Shown: piece after piece, positions 7,444-16,384 of the stretch | Layout: each line of letters starts with the position of its first letter | Position numbering within the stretch: position 1 is the first letter of the stretch | Assembly (NCBI GenBank): GCA_965183885.1 | Contig: OZ238992.1 | Location: 930,001 to 994,000, forward strand | DNA from: UWMA-0277 sp965183885 | GTDB taxonomy: Bacteria > Bacteroidota > Bacteroidia > Flavobacteriales > BACL11 | Length of the DNA stretch: 64,000 nt | Reading direction: 5' to 3' | Notes under the pieces: model-generated | Database searches by the model: none | What the model was told of the DNA's origin: nothing | Seen by the model: the letters and a program-made list of their open reading frames with translations, nothing else | Position numbers and translations under genes: made by a program

Positions 7444-8595
7444 ATGCTATTTAAGGAGATAATAGGGAACATAAGTGTTAAAGAGCAACTTATTGAGAGT
7501 GTGAAAAGCGGTAGGGTTAGTCATGCGCAACTTTTTATTGGCAAAAGTGGTAGTGCAAAACTTGCTTTGGCGATAGCTTACGCTCAATTTTTGAACTGTG
7601 AAGACCCTAAAGAAACAGATTCTTGTGGTAGTTGCTCATCTTGTTTAAAGTATAATACTTTGTCACATCCTGATTTACATTTAATATTTCCAGTTTTAAA
7701 AGTAGGATCTGCTAAATTATCAATAAGTGATAATTTTGCAAAGGAGTGGAAGGCTTTTATACAAGAAAATTATTACGCATCATTAAATGATTGGATTGAT
7801 TCCTTTGGTACAGAAAACAAGACAGGACAGCAAGGTGATATTTATAAAGATGAAGCAAAGCAGATCCACAAAAAATTAAGTCTTAAAAATTATGAGGCTA
7901 AAAATAGGGTTGTGTTAATTTGGATGCCTGAACGGATGAATTTAGAGGTATCTAATAAGTTACTAAAACTGTTTGAAGAGCCACCAAAAGGAACGATATT
8001 TTTACTTGTAAGTGAAAACCCTGGTCGATTACTTCCAACAATAACCTCTAGGTTACAGAGTATAAAAATTTTAGATTTTACCGCAGAGGATATTGTAGCT
8101 TATTTTGGAGAAGGAGCAGTTGATTTGGAAAAAGCAAAGCAGCTAAGAAGTTTAACAGATGCTGACCTTGGAAAGATAATTCAGATTAGAAATGAGCATG
8201 ATACAACTTTAGACTTATTTTCTGATTTTTCATCTTGGATGCGCTTATCTTATAAGGTGGATGTATTAGGAATAACAAAGTGGGTTGATCAATTAGCTGT
8301 AAAAGGAAGAAAACAGCAATTATTATTCTTGTCCTATGCAATAAAAATGGTAAGAGAGTGCTTAATTTATAATTTTGCAAGTAATTCGCTTTTAAAAACA
8401 AATGAAAATGAATATGCCTTCATAACCAAATTCTCACCCTTTATACATGAGGATAATAGTGTATTAATAATTGAAAAATTAGAAGAATCAATAAAGGCAA
8501 TTAACAGAAATGCAAATGCAAAAATTTTATTTTTTGAGCTATCTCTACAAATGGTGAAATTCTTAAAACTTAAGCGTAAGTTTGCAATAAAATAA
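7444..8595 (+). CDS. holB: DNA polymerase III delta' subunit
   Basis: A clamp-loader subunit of the replicative polymerase; 383 residues. The N-terminus shows the AAA+ start (FKEIIGN..., SGRVSHAQLFIGKSGSAK) with a non-canonical P-loop, normal for delta' subunits that do not hydrolyse ATP. A four-cysteine zinc module (C-x(8)-C-x(2)-C-x(2)-C, around residues 53-66) follows, as in other DnaX/HolB proteins. The sensor segment LFEEPPKGTIFLLV and the TITSRLQS arginine motif are present. It is the first gene of holB-ricT-gldH-PBP1A, an order seen in many Flavobacteriia; ricT begins 5 bp downstream. Confidence 0.93.
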   Translation: MLFKEIIGNISVKEQLIESVKSGRVSHAQLFIGKSGSAKLALAIAYAQFLNCEDPKETDSCGSCSSCLKYNTLSHPDLHLIFPVLKVGSAKLSISDNFAKEWKAFIQENYYASLNDWIDSFGTENKTGQQGDIYKDEAKQIHKKLSLKNYEAKNRVVLIWMPERMNLEVSNKLLKLFEEPPKGTIFLLVSENPGRLLPTITSRLQSIKILDFTAEDIVAYFGEGAVDLEKAKQLRSLTDADLGKIIQIRNEHDTTLDLFSDFSSWMRLSYKVDVLGITKWVDQLAVKGRKQQLLFLSYAIKMVRECLIYNFASNSLLKTNENEYAFITKFSPFIHEDNSVLIIEKLEESIKAINRNANAKILFFELSLQMVKFLKLKRKFAIK

Positions 8596-8600
8596 AACAA

Positions 8601-9743
8601 ATGAGTTGTAGTAGCTGTAGTACATGTGAAGTTTCGGAGAAGAGAGGTTGTGGAACAAGTTCTGTTTTTGATTGGTTGTATCAAATTGATGATCCAAAAA
8701 GCTCAAATAGTAATCTTATTGAAGTGCAATTTAAAGGAGATCGTAAAGATTTTTTTGTTAATACTGAGAATATAGCTGTAAATAGTGGCGACTGGGTTGC
8801 TGTTCAAGGAGAAAAATCAGGACACGATATTGGAAAAGTTACTATGAAAGGAGAACTAGTGGCTTTACAGATAAAACGAAAAAATAGAAATACAGAAAAA
8901 GAACCTCTTAAAAAATTATATAGAATAGCAACAGAAGGAGATTTGGAGAAGTGGAGAAAAGCTGTTGGTAACGAGGATGAAGTTTTAGTAAAAGCAAAGC
9001 GAATAGTTGAGGAGCATAAAATTGATATGAAACTTACAGATGTTGAGTTTCAGGGGGATCATTCAAAAGCAACATTTTACTATACTGCTGAAAAAAGGGT
9101 TGACTTTAGAGAGTTAATCAGAGAATATTCTAGGCAGTTTAATTTAAGGGTTGAAATGCGCCAGATAGGAGTAAGACAAGAGGCTGCTAAAATTGGAGGA
9201 ATAGGTTCTTGTGGTAGAGAACTTTGTTGTTCAACATGGATGACTGAGTTTCCATCAGTCTCAACAGGTGCTGCTAGATATCAACAATTATCAATAAACC
9301 CTCAGAAAATTTCAGGGCAATGTGGACGATTAAAGTGTTGTTTAAACTTTGAACTTGATGGTTATACAGAGGCTTTAAAAGGGTTCCCAAGTACAAAGGC
9401 AGTATTAGCTACTAAAAAAGGAAAGGCTAAATTTATGAAGTTGGATGTATTTAAAGGTGTCATGTTCTATTTCTATATAGGAGATATGGGCGATATTTTA
9501 GAACTTCCAACAGCAGCTGTAGCTAAGATTATTGCTTTAAACAAGAAAGGAGAATTTCCTGAAAAACTAGAAGACTTTATTAATGAAGAGCCTCAAAAGG
9601 TTGTTGATTTTGAAGATGCTGTTGGGCAAGATAGTCTAAATAGGTTTGATAAAAAGAAACCTAAGAAAAGACAGGATAGAAGAAAAAAGTTTAAAAATAA
9701 TAGAGCAAAAGCTAGAAAGAAAAAGGAGTCAAAGAATGAATAA
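8601..9743 (+). CDS. ricT: PSP1-domain protein RicT (YaaT-like)
   Basis: A 380-residue cytoplasmic protein with a PSP1 C-terminal domain. In Bacillus, RicT (YaaT) with RicA and RicF forms an Fe-S-containing complex that guides mRNA cleavage by RNase Y; the role in Bacteroidota is not established. The diagnostic cysteine cluster CGRELCCSTWM and, about 35 residues on, CGRLKCCLNFE is intact. The extreme N-terminus has another Cys-rich tract (SCSSCSTCEV), and the C-terminal ~40 residues are very Lys/Arg-rich. It lies between holB and gldH, whose ATG overlaps the end by 8 bp. Confidence 0.92.
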   Translation: MSCSSCSTCEVSEKRGCGTSSVFDWLYQIDDPKSSNSNLIEVQFKGDRKDFFVNTENIAVNSGDWVAVQGEKSGHDIGKVTMKGELVALQIKRKNRNTEKEPLKKLYRIATEGDLEKWRKAVGNEDEVLVKAKRIVEEHKIDMKLTDVEFQGDHSKATFYYTAEKRVDFRELIREYSRQFNLRVEMRQIGVRQEAAKIGGIGSCGRELCCSTWMTEFPSVSTGAARYQQLSINPQKISGQCGRLKCCLNFELDGYTEALKGFPSTKAVLATKKGKAKFMKLDVFKGVMFYFYIGDMGDILELPTAAVAKIIALNKKGEFPEKLEDFINEEPQKVVDFEDAVGQDSLNRFDKKKPKKRQDRRKKFKNNRAKARKKKESKNE

Positions 9744-10197
9744 AGTTTACCTCTTAATTTTAGCAGTAGTATTTGTTTCTTGCAGTAGTAATACAGTCTT
9801 TGAAGAATATAAAACTATTGAAGACGGGTCTTGGAATACAGATTCAATACTTAGTTTTAATTATGAGGTAAAGGATACTATAAGTATGCATCAAATTCAA
9901 ATAAAGGTTAGGCATACTGTTGATTATGAATACCAAAATCTGTTTTTATTTGTTCATACAGATGTAGTAGATACTGTTGAGTTGCTGTTGGCAGATAAAA
10001 GAGGAAAATGGTATGGAAAAGGTATAGGGTCAATTAGAGAGTTTGTATACGTCTATCAAAAAGATAAAGTATATAGTGAAAAAGGTAAAAAGATTATTTC
10101 TGTTGAGCAAGCAATGCGTTATGGGTTTCAGGAAAAAATACAATGGTTAAATAATGTTAATGATATAGGAATAAGAGTATTTAAGCAAGATGAGTAA
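9736..10197 (+). CDS. gldH: Gliding motility lipoprotein GldH
   Basis: A 153-residue lipoprotein. The start at 9736 gives a clean type II signal peptide (MNKVYLLILAVVFVSC, Cys at residue 16). Size, position between ricT and a PBP1A gene, and the segments VFEEYKTIEDG.W and GIGIR-type ending (DIGIRVF) match GldH, required for gliding and chitin use in Flavobacterium. A longer in-frame ORF extends upstream into ricT but would bury the signal peptide, so it is rejected. It overlaps ricT by 8 bp and the PBP gene by 8 bp, which suggests tight coupling. Confidence 0.85.
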   Translation: MNKVYLLILAVVFVSCSSNTVFEEYKTIEDGSWNTDSILSFNYEVKDTISMHQIQIKVRHTVDYEYQNLFLFVHTDVVDTVELLLADKRGKWYGKGIGSIREFVYVYQKDKVYSEKGKKIISVEQAMRYGFQEKIQWLNNVNDIGIRVFKQDE

Positions 10198-12442
10198 ATT
10201 TAAAATAGTATTACTTTGGCTAATAGTGTTGGCTCCTTTTTTGGGGTTATTCCTATTAGTAAATTTAAATGCATCAGGTGTTTTTGGAGACTTACCTAGT
10301 TTTGACCAGTTAGAAAACCCTAAAAATAATTTAGCTACAGAAATTATCTCAGAAGACGGAGTAGTTTTGGGAAAATACTTTTTTGAGAATAGAAGTAGAG
10401 TAACTTATGATGAGCTTCCTGAAAATTTAATTAATGCACTTGTTGCAACTGAAGATATCCGCTTTAGAGAACATTCAGGTATTGACGGAAGAGCCTTATT
10501 AAGAGCAATATTTGGAGCTATAACAGGGAAAAGCGGTTCTGGGGGGGCAAGTACTATTACGCAGCAATTAGCTAAGATGCTATTTACTGAAAGGTCAAAT
10601 TCTAGTGTTGAAAGAGTATTATTCCAGAAGCCAAAAGAGTGGATTATTTCAGCTCAACTTGAAAGGCGTTATACCAAGGACGAAATATTAGCAATGTACC
10701 TTAATCGTTTTGATTGGGTTAATAATGCAGTAGGTATAAAATCAGCAGCACAAGTTTATTTTAATACAACGCCAAATGATTTAGCTGTTGAAGAGTCTGC
10801 AATGTTAGTTGGGATGTTAAAAAATCCAGCGCTTTATAACCCTAATAGGAGGTTAGAGCTTACTGAAAAAAGGAGAAATGTTGTTTTGTCGCAGATGAAT
10901 AAGTATGGTTTTATTGCAGATTCATTATTTGATACTTTAAAACAACAACCTATTGTTTTAGATTTCAAGAAAGCAAGTCATAATGAAGGGTTAGCTCCTT
11001 ATTTTAGAGAGTACTTAAGAATGGATCTTAAGGAGTGGTGCTCAAATCATAAAAAACCTGATGGCACAAATTACAATCTTTATACTGATGGCTTAAAAGT
11101 ATATACAACGATTAACTCTCGTTTACAACAATTTGCTGAAGAAGGGATGAGAACACATATGTCGGCATTGCAAAAAGATTTTTACACGCACTGGAAGGGA
11201 TACAGTAAAGCTCCTTTTCCTAAGGATTTTGAGTGGGATCAAATTAATGCAATTATTGATCAGGGAATGAAAAGGTCAGAGCGTTATAGAAAGTTAAAAA
11301 AAGCAGGCAAAACACTGAAAGAAATAAGGTCCGTTTTTGATGAGAAAGTTCCAATGACGCTGTTCTCTTGGGATGGAGAGATTGATACGGTATTATCCCC
11401 TAGAGATTCAATTAAGTACAATAAGTTTTTTCTTCATAGTGGGATGATGAGTATGGACCCTAAAACAGGACATGTAAAGGCTTATGTAGGAGGTATAAAT
11501 TATAAGCATTTTAAGTATGACCATGTAAAGGTTGGTAAGCGTCAGGTAGGGTCTACTTTTAAACCTTTTTTATATTCTTTAGCAATGCAAGAGGGTTATT
11601 CTCCTTGTTATGAAGTGCCAAATGTTCCAGTAGTTTTTGACAAGAACAGGTGGAGGTTGGAAAAAGATTGGGTTCCTAAAAACTCAGGAGATGAATATGA
11701 TGAAATGTCTTTAACATTAAAGTTTGGTTTAGCAAACTCAATTAATACAACTACAGCCTACATTATGAAGCAATTTGGGCCTGAGGCTGTTGTTGATTTA
11801 GCTAAAAAAATTGGGATTCAGTCTGAGATTTTAGCAGTACCCTCTCTTTGTTTAGGAACCTTTGATTTATCAGTTTATGAAATGGTTGGGGCTTATGCTA
11901 CCTTTGTAAATAAGGGGGTGTGGACAGAACCAATTTTTATAACTAAAATTGAAGATAAAAATGGAGTGTTATTAGAGAAATTTACTCCAAAAACACAAGA
12001 AGCAATGAGTAAAGAAACAGCCGACTTAATGGTTAGGCTTTTGCAAGGAGTTGTTGATGGAGTATATAGCCCTGAAGCTGATGTAACAAAAGGTACCGGG
12101 GTACGCTTGCGTTTTAGATATGGGTTTGAAAATGAGATGGGAGGAAAAACAGGGACTACACAAAATCAATCAGATGGTTGGTTTATGGGAATTACTCCTA
12201 ACTTAGTTTCTGGAGTTTGGACAGGTTGTGAAGATAGAGCAGCACATTTTAGAACTGTACATTATGGACAGGGAGCAAATATGGCATTACCTGTTTATGC
12301 AGAATATTTACAAAGAGTGTATGCTGATACTCTTGAGACAGGAATTTACCCTATTGACTTTGATATCCCAAAATCAGTAGATGTAAAGCTTGATTGTGCC
12401 GAAGAGGTTATTGGAGGTGATGAGTTTAATGAAGAATTTTAA
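10190..12442 (+). CDS. Penicillin-binding protein 1A (bifunctional)
   Basis: A class A PBP of 750 residues that polymerises and cross-links peptidoglycan at the outer face of the inner membrane. There is one N-terminal membrane anchor (residues 5-27). The GT51 glycosyltransferase domain holds the catalytic Glu in ATEDIRFREHSGID and the GGASTITQQLAK motif. The transpeptidase domain has the SxxK motif GSTFKPF, the SxN motif ANSINTT and GGKTGTTQNQSD. All catalytic motifs are present. It is the end of the holB-ricT-gldH-PBP run, and the scoAB pair starts 3 bp later. Confidence 0.96.
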   Translation: MSKFKIVLLWLIVLAPFLGLFLLVNLNASGVFGDLPSFDQLENPKNNLATEIISEDGVVLGKYFFENRSRVTYDELPENLINALVATEDIRFREHSGIDGRALLRAIFGAITGKSGSGGASTITQQLAKMLFTERSNSSVERVLFQKPKEWIISAQLERRYTKDEILAMYLNRFDWVNNAVGIKSAAQVYFNTTPNDLAVEESAMLVGMLKNPALYNPNRRLELTEKRRNVVLSQMNKYGFIADSLFDTLKQQPIVLDFKKASHNEGLAPYFREYLRMDLKEWCSNHKKPDGTNYNLYTDGLKVYTTINSRLQQFAEEGMRTHMSALQKDFYTHWKGYSKAPFPKDFEWDQINAIIDQGMKRSERYRKLKKAGKTLKEIRSVFDEKVPMTLFSWDGEIDTVLSPRDSIKYNKFFLHSGMMSMDPKTGHVKAYVGGINYKHFKYDHVKVGKRQVGSTFKPFLYSLAMQEGYSPCYEVPNVPVVFDKNRWRLEKDWVPKNSGDEYDEMSLTLKFGLANSINTTTAYIMKQFGPEAVVDLAKKIGIQSEILAVPSLCLGTFDLSVYEMVGAYATFVNKGVWTEPIFITKIEDKNGVLLEKFTPKTQEAMSKETADLMVRLLQGVVDGVYSPEADVTKGTGVRLRFRYGFENEMGGKTGTTQNQSDGWFMGITPNLVSGVWTGCEDRAAHFRTVHYGQGANMALPVYAEYLQRVYADTLETGIYPIDFDIPKSVDVKLDCAEEVIGGDEFNEEF

Positions 12443-12445
12443 ATT

Positions 12446-13147
12446 ATGATAAATAAGGTTGTAAATAATATTGAACAAGCTCTTGAAGGAGTAGAAAGCA
12501 ATATGACTTTTATGTTTGGAGGTTTTGGGCTTTCAGGAATTGCAGAAAATGCTATTGAAGCACTTTCTAAAAAAGAAATATTTGGTCTTACTTGTATCTC
12601 TAATAATGCTGGGGTTGATGATTTTGGACTAGGACTTTTACTTCAAAGAAAACAGATTAAGAAAATGATTTCTTCTTATGTAGGAGAGAATGCTGAGTTT
12701 GAAAGACAGATGTTAAGTGGGGAACTTGAAGTAGATCTAATCCCTCAAGGGTCATTAGCAGAAAGGTGTCGTGCAGGAGGAGCTGGAATACCAGCATTTT
12801 TTACTCCAGCTGGATATGGAACAGAAGTTGCTGAAGGTAAAGAAGTAAGAGAATATAATGGAAAACCACATATTTTAGAAACTGCATTAACAGCAGATTT
12901 TGCTTTTGTAAAAGCCTGGAAAGGTGATACAGCAGGAAATCTTATTTTTAAAGGTACTGCGCGTAATTTTAATCCGCTTATGGCAATGGCAGGTAAAATT
13001 ACAGTTGCAGAGGTGGAGGAATTAGTTCCAGCAGGAGAATTAGATCCTAATCAAATACATACACCAGGTATTTTTGTGCAAAGAATTCTGCAAGGAGAGA
13101 AGTATGAAAAAAGGATAGAACAATTAACTGTTAGAACTAAAGAATAA
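12446..13147 (+). CDS. scoA: 3-oxoacid CoA-transferase subunit A
   Basis: The alpha subunit of succinyl-CoA:3-ketoacid CoA transferase (SCOT), 233 residues. It transfers CoA from succinyl-CoA to acetoacetate for ketone and branched-chain amino acid breakdown. The family pattern MFGGFGLSGI near the N-terminus, the GGAGIPAFFTPAGYGT segment, and KAWKGDTAGNLIF are clear. The stop overlaps the ATG of scoB by one base, typical of a two-subunit operon. The exact acyl substrates cannot be read from the sequence. Confidence 0.94.
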   Translation: MINKVVNNIEQALEGVESNMTFMFGGFGLSGIAENAIEALSKKEIFGLTCISNNAGVDDFGLGLLLQRKQIKKMISSYVGENAEFERQMLSGELEVDLIPQGSLAERCRAGGAGIPAFFTPAGYGTEVAEGKEVREYNGKPHILETALTADFAFVKAWKGDTAGNLIFKGTARNFNPLMAMAGKITVAEVEELVPAGELDPNQIHTPGIFVQRILQGEKYEKRIEQLTVRTKE

Positions 13148-13803
13148 TGGCTTTAAATAAAAATCAAATAGCACAGAGGATTGCACAGGAATTAGAGCAT
13201 AATACTTATGTAAACTTAGGAATTGGAATACCAACTTTAGTGGCCAATTATATTCCTAAGGGAATTGATATTGAGTTTCAATCGGAAAACGGGGTTTTAG
13301 GAATGGGACCTTTTCCATTTGAGGGAGAGGAAGATCCTGATATGATAAATGCAGGAAAACAAACAATTACCACTTTAAATGGAGCTGTACTTTTTGATTC
13401 CGCTACTTCTTTTGCAATGATAAGAGGACAGCATGTTCAACTTACAGTTTTAGGTGCTATGGAGGTTGCTGAAAATGGTGATATTGCCAATTGGAAAATT
13501 CCAGGGAAAATGGTAAAAGGAATGGGAGGTGCTATGGATTTAGTAGCTTCAGCTGATAATATTATTGTAGCTATGATGCATACTAATCGTGCAGGAGAAA
13601 GCAAAATATTAAAGCAATGTACTTTGCCTATTACAGGAGTAAATTGTGTAAAAAAAGTAGTAACTAACTTAGCAGTTTTAGAGGTTACAGAAAAAGGGTT
13701 TAAGCTTTTAGAAAGAGCTCCTGGCGTTAGTACGGAAGAGATTATTGCAGCTACAGCAGCAAACCTTATTGCTGAAGGAGAAATTCCTGAAATGAACCTT
13801 TAA
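13147..13803 (+). CDS. scoB: 3-oxoacid CoA-transferase subunit B
   Basis: The beta subunit of the SCOT-type CoA transferase, 218 residues. It contains YVNLGIGIPTLVANY and the catalytic glutamate in the motif SENGVLGMGPFP, with the later GGAMDLVASADN and VTNLAVLEVT segments. It overlaps scoA by one base and ends 11 bp before the convergent ABC transporter gene, without an obvious terminator hairpin between them. Confidence 0.95.
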   Translation: MALNKNQIAQRIAQELEHNTYVNLGIGIPTLVANYIPKGIDIEFQSENGVLGMGPFPFEGEEDPDMINAGKQTITTLNGAVLFDSATSFAMIRGQHVQLTVLGAMEVAENGDIANWKIPGKMVKGMGGAMDLVASADNIIVAMMHTNRAGESKILKQCTLPITGVNCVKKVVTNLAVLEVTEKGFKLLERAPGVSTEEIIAATAANLIAEGEIPEMNL

Positions 13804-13814
13804 TTGTTTTGTTA

Positions 13815-15614
13815 TTAGGAAACTTTAACTCCTTTACTTTCTAAGTGCTGTTTAATATCCTCTAGCTTTCCTTCAGGGATAGCATCAATTAATTTTTGAG
13901 TATAAGGAGTCCCAGGCTTGTTATAGATTTGGTCAGCATCACCCATTTCTTCAACCTTACCAGCTTGCATTACTACCATTCTATCACTCATGTATTTTAC
14001 AACTGACAAATCATGTGATATAAAGATGTAAGTTAATCCAAATTCATCTTTAAGCTCATTTAATAGGTTTAATACTTGTGCCTGTACAGATACATCTAAT
14101 GCAGAAACTGACTCATCACAAATAATGAATTTAGGGTTCACAGCTAAAGCTCTTGCAATACCTATTCTTTGTCTTTGTCCTCCTGAAAATTCGTGTGGGT
14201 AACGGTAAAAATGTGAAGGGTCTAAACTTACTCTAGTTAATAACTCTTCTACCCTTTTCTTTCTTTGTTCATCATTCTCAAGTATTCCATGGACTTGCAT
14301 AGGCTCCATAATAGCATTTCCAATAGTCATTCTTGGATTTAATGACGAGTATGGATCTTGGAAAATAATTTGTACTTCTTTACGGAAAGCTCTTAATTCA
14401 TCAGCATTCATTTTGGAAATATCTTTTCCATTATAAATCATTTGCCCTTCAGTTGGTTCTTCAAGGCGAATAATTGTTCTTCCTGTTGTTGTTTTTCCAC
14501 AACCTGATTCTCCAACTAAACCTAAAGTTTCACCAGGGTAAACATCAAAGCTAATATTATCAACAGCTTTTACATGACTACTTATTCCTCCAAAAAATCC
14601 GTTACGAATAGGGAAGTAGGTTTTTAAATTCTTAATTTTTAGTATAGGGTTTTGCTCGTATAAGTTTTTAAGTCGTTCTACCCTAGTATTTTCAGGAATT
14701 GCTAAGTCTTTTGTAAAGTCAGCAACAGAAATTCCATTATCAATAATTGCACCATTTTCATCAATTTTCATAAAATCAGAAACAGTAGGTAGGAAAGTAT
14801 ATCTTTTATCTAGAGGAGGACGACATGCTAAAAGCCCTTTAGTATATGGGTGTTGTGGGTTTGTAAATATATCCCATACATTACCTTGTTCTACAATATT
14901 TCCTTTGTACATTACTACTACTTTGTCAGCTAACTCAGCAATTACTCCTAAATCGTGAGTAATAAACATAATTCCCATATCATGTTCTTTTTGTAGGTTT
15001 TGCATTAGTTTTAGTATCGTTTTCTGTACTGTAACATCTAAGGCAGTAGTAGGTTCATCAGCAATTAAAACAGAAGGTTGGCAACTCATGGCCATAGCAA
15101 TCATTACTCTTTGCTTTTGTCCACCTGAAATCTGATGAGGGTAAGTGCTAAAAATACGCTCAGGGGTTGGTAGTTGTACTTCTTCAAATAATTTGATAGT
15201 TAAAGCTTTTGCTGCTTTCTTATCTAGTTTTTGATGTAACATAATAGCCTCCATTACTTGGTCTCCACAAGTAAAAACAGGGTTTAAGGATGTCATTGGT
15301 TCTTGAAAAATCATAGCAATATCATTCCCTCTGAATTTACGCATTTCTTCTTCTGAGATCTTTAATAGGTCAGTAGCAGTACCGTCTTTTTGATGAAAAA
15401 TAATTTCACCTCCACTAATTTTCCCTGGAGGGTTTGGAATCAATCGCATAGCTGAAAGTGAGGTAACTGATTTTCCAGATCCTGACTCTCCAACAATACC
15501 AACTGTTTCTCCTTTATTTAGAGTAAAACTTACACTATTTACAGCTCTTACACTTTTTCCTTCAGTGTGAAATTCGGTAACTAAGTTTTTAAATTCTAAT
15601 AATTTATTTTCCAT
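13815..15614 (-). CDS. Oligopeptide/dipeptide-type ABC transporter, fused ATPase domains
   Basis: A 599-residue cytoplasmic protein with two ABC ATPase domains in one chain, equivalent to DppD-DppF or YejF. Domain 1 (about 1-265) has Walker A GESGSGKS, signature SGGQKQR and Walker B LIADEPTTALD. Domain 2 (about 315-590) has GESGCGKTT, SGGQRQR and FIICDESVSALD. Each domain carries the OppD/OppF C-terminal extension with Gln-x-His-Pro-Tyr (QHPYTKGL; PGTPYTQKL in the second). Permease and binding-protein genes are not adjacent. It is the last gene of the - strand run from 19238 downward. Confidence 0.93.
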   Translation of the reverse strand: MENKLLEFKNLVTEFHTEGKSVRAVNSVSFTLNKGETVGIVGESGSGKSVTSLSAMRLIPNPPGKISGGEIIFHQKDGTATDLLKISEEEMRKFRGNDIAMIFQEPMTSLNPVFTCGDQVMEAIMLHQKLDKKAAKALTIKLFEEVQLPTPERIFSTYPHQISGGQKQRVMIAMAMSCQPSVLIADEPTTALDVTVQKTILKLMQNLQKEHDMGIMFITHDLGVIAELADKVVVMYKGNIVEQGNVWDIFTNPQHPYTKGLLACRPPLDKRYTFLPTVSDFMKIDENGAIIDNGISVADFTKDLAIPENTRVERLKNLYEQNPILKIKNLKTYFPIRNGFFGGISSHVKAVDNISFDVYPGETLGLVGESGCGKTTTGRTIIRLEEPTEGQMIYNGKDISKMNADELRAFRKEVQIIFQDPYSSLNPRMTIGNAIMEPMQVHGILENDEQRKKRVEELLTRVSLDPSHFYRYPHEFSGGQRQRIGIARALAVNPKFIICDESVSALDVSVQAQVLNLLNELKDEFGLTYIFISHDLSVVKYMSDRMVVMQAGKVEEMGDADQIYNKPGTPYTQKLIDAIPEGKLEDIKQHLESKGVKVS

Positions 15615-15662
15615 CGTTTATCTTATTTTTTTGTGCCGTTAAAAGTAGTTTTTAAATCTTAT

Positions 15663-16382
15663 TTAAACAAACACTATATTGTTTTCTGTAATTAGTGATT
15701 CTCCTTTATATTTTAGTAACAATTGTGCTACGGTTAAGGTATCTTTTTGGCAATAAATTTTTATGCGTTCTAAGTCATTTTCTTCCCAGTACACTCGTGC
15801 TACTTGACTGCCGTCAATATCATCTTTTGGCGTTGGAATATTGAATAGTTCGGCTAATAATTTTATAGAAGTATAATGTTTGTAGTCTCCAAATTTCCAT
15901 AATTCCATGGTATCTAGGTGCTTTATTTCCCAAGGTTTTTTACCTGCGATATCTAAAAGTTTAGGAAGCTTAAGCCCATTAATTAATGTTCTTCTTGCAA
16001 TAAACGGGAAGTCAAATTCTTTGCCGTTATGAGCACATAATTGATGGTGCTTTTTATTAAACTGTGTATTAAGAAGTTCATTAAAATCATTAATAATTTG
16101 CTTTTCATCATCACCATAAAACGATTTGATACGAAAATGATTTTCTCCTTTTTCACTAAATAAATACCCTACAGAGATGCAAATGATTTTTGCAAACTCA
16201 GCCATAACTCCTGCTTTTAGCTTATAAAATTCACTTGGGGTGTATTCATCTTTTCTTTGCCAAGTAGTTTTTTCGGTCCATAACTGCTGAAAGTTAATGC
16301 TTAAATCATCAAAACTTGGAGTACAAGGTACTGTCTCTATATCCAGAAATAGGATATTCTTAGTTTTGATTTCTTCAAGCAT
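15663..16382 (-). CDS. 3'-5' exonuclease, DNA polymerase B-like (DEDDy)
   Basis: A 239-residue predicted exonuclease related to the proofreading domain of family B polymerases. ExoI motif ILFLDIETVP (Asp, Glu), ExoII AHNGKEFDFPFIARR (Asp) and an ExoIII-like YCQKDTLTVAQL (Asp preceded by Tyr) are visible, so the catalytic acidic residues appear complete. No polymerase domain is attached. The family is common as a stand-alone gene in Bacteroidota; its cellular role is not established. It begins 2 bp downstream of the serine hydrolase gene stop. Confidence 0.85.
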   Translation of the reverse strand: MLEEIKTKNILFLDIETVPCTPSFDDLSINFQQLWTEKTTWQRKDEYTPSEFYKLKAGVMAEFAKIICISVGYLFSEKGENHFRIKSFYGDDEKQIINDFNELLNTQFNKKHHQLCAHNGKEFDFPFIARRTLINGLKLPKLLDIAGKKPWEIKHLDTMELWKFGDYKHYTSIKLLAELFNIPTPKDDIDGSQVARVYWEENDLERIKIYCQKDTLTVAQLLLKYKGESLITENNIVFV

Positions 16383-16384
16383 AA

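Noticed and set aside
7444..8595. Broken P-loop in holB as a sign of a pseudogene
   Set aside because: Delta' subunits normally lack a working ATPase site, and the rest of the protein is intact.
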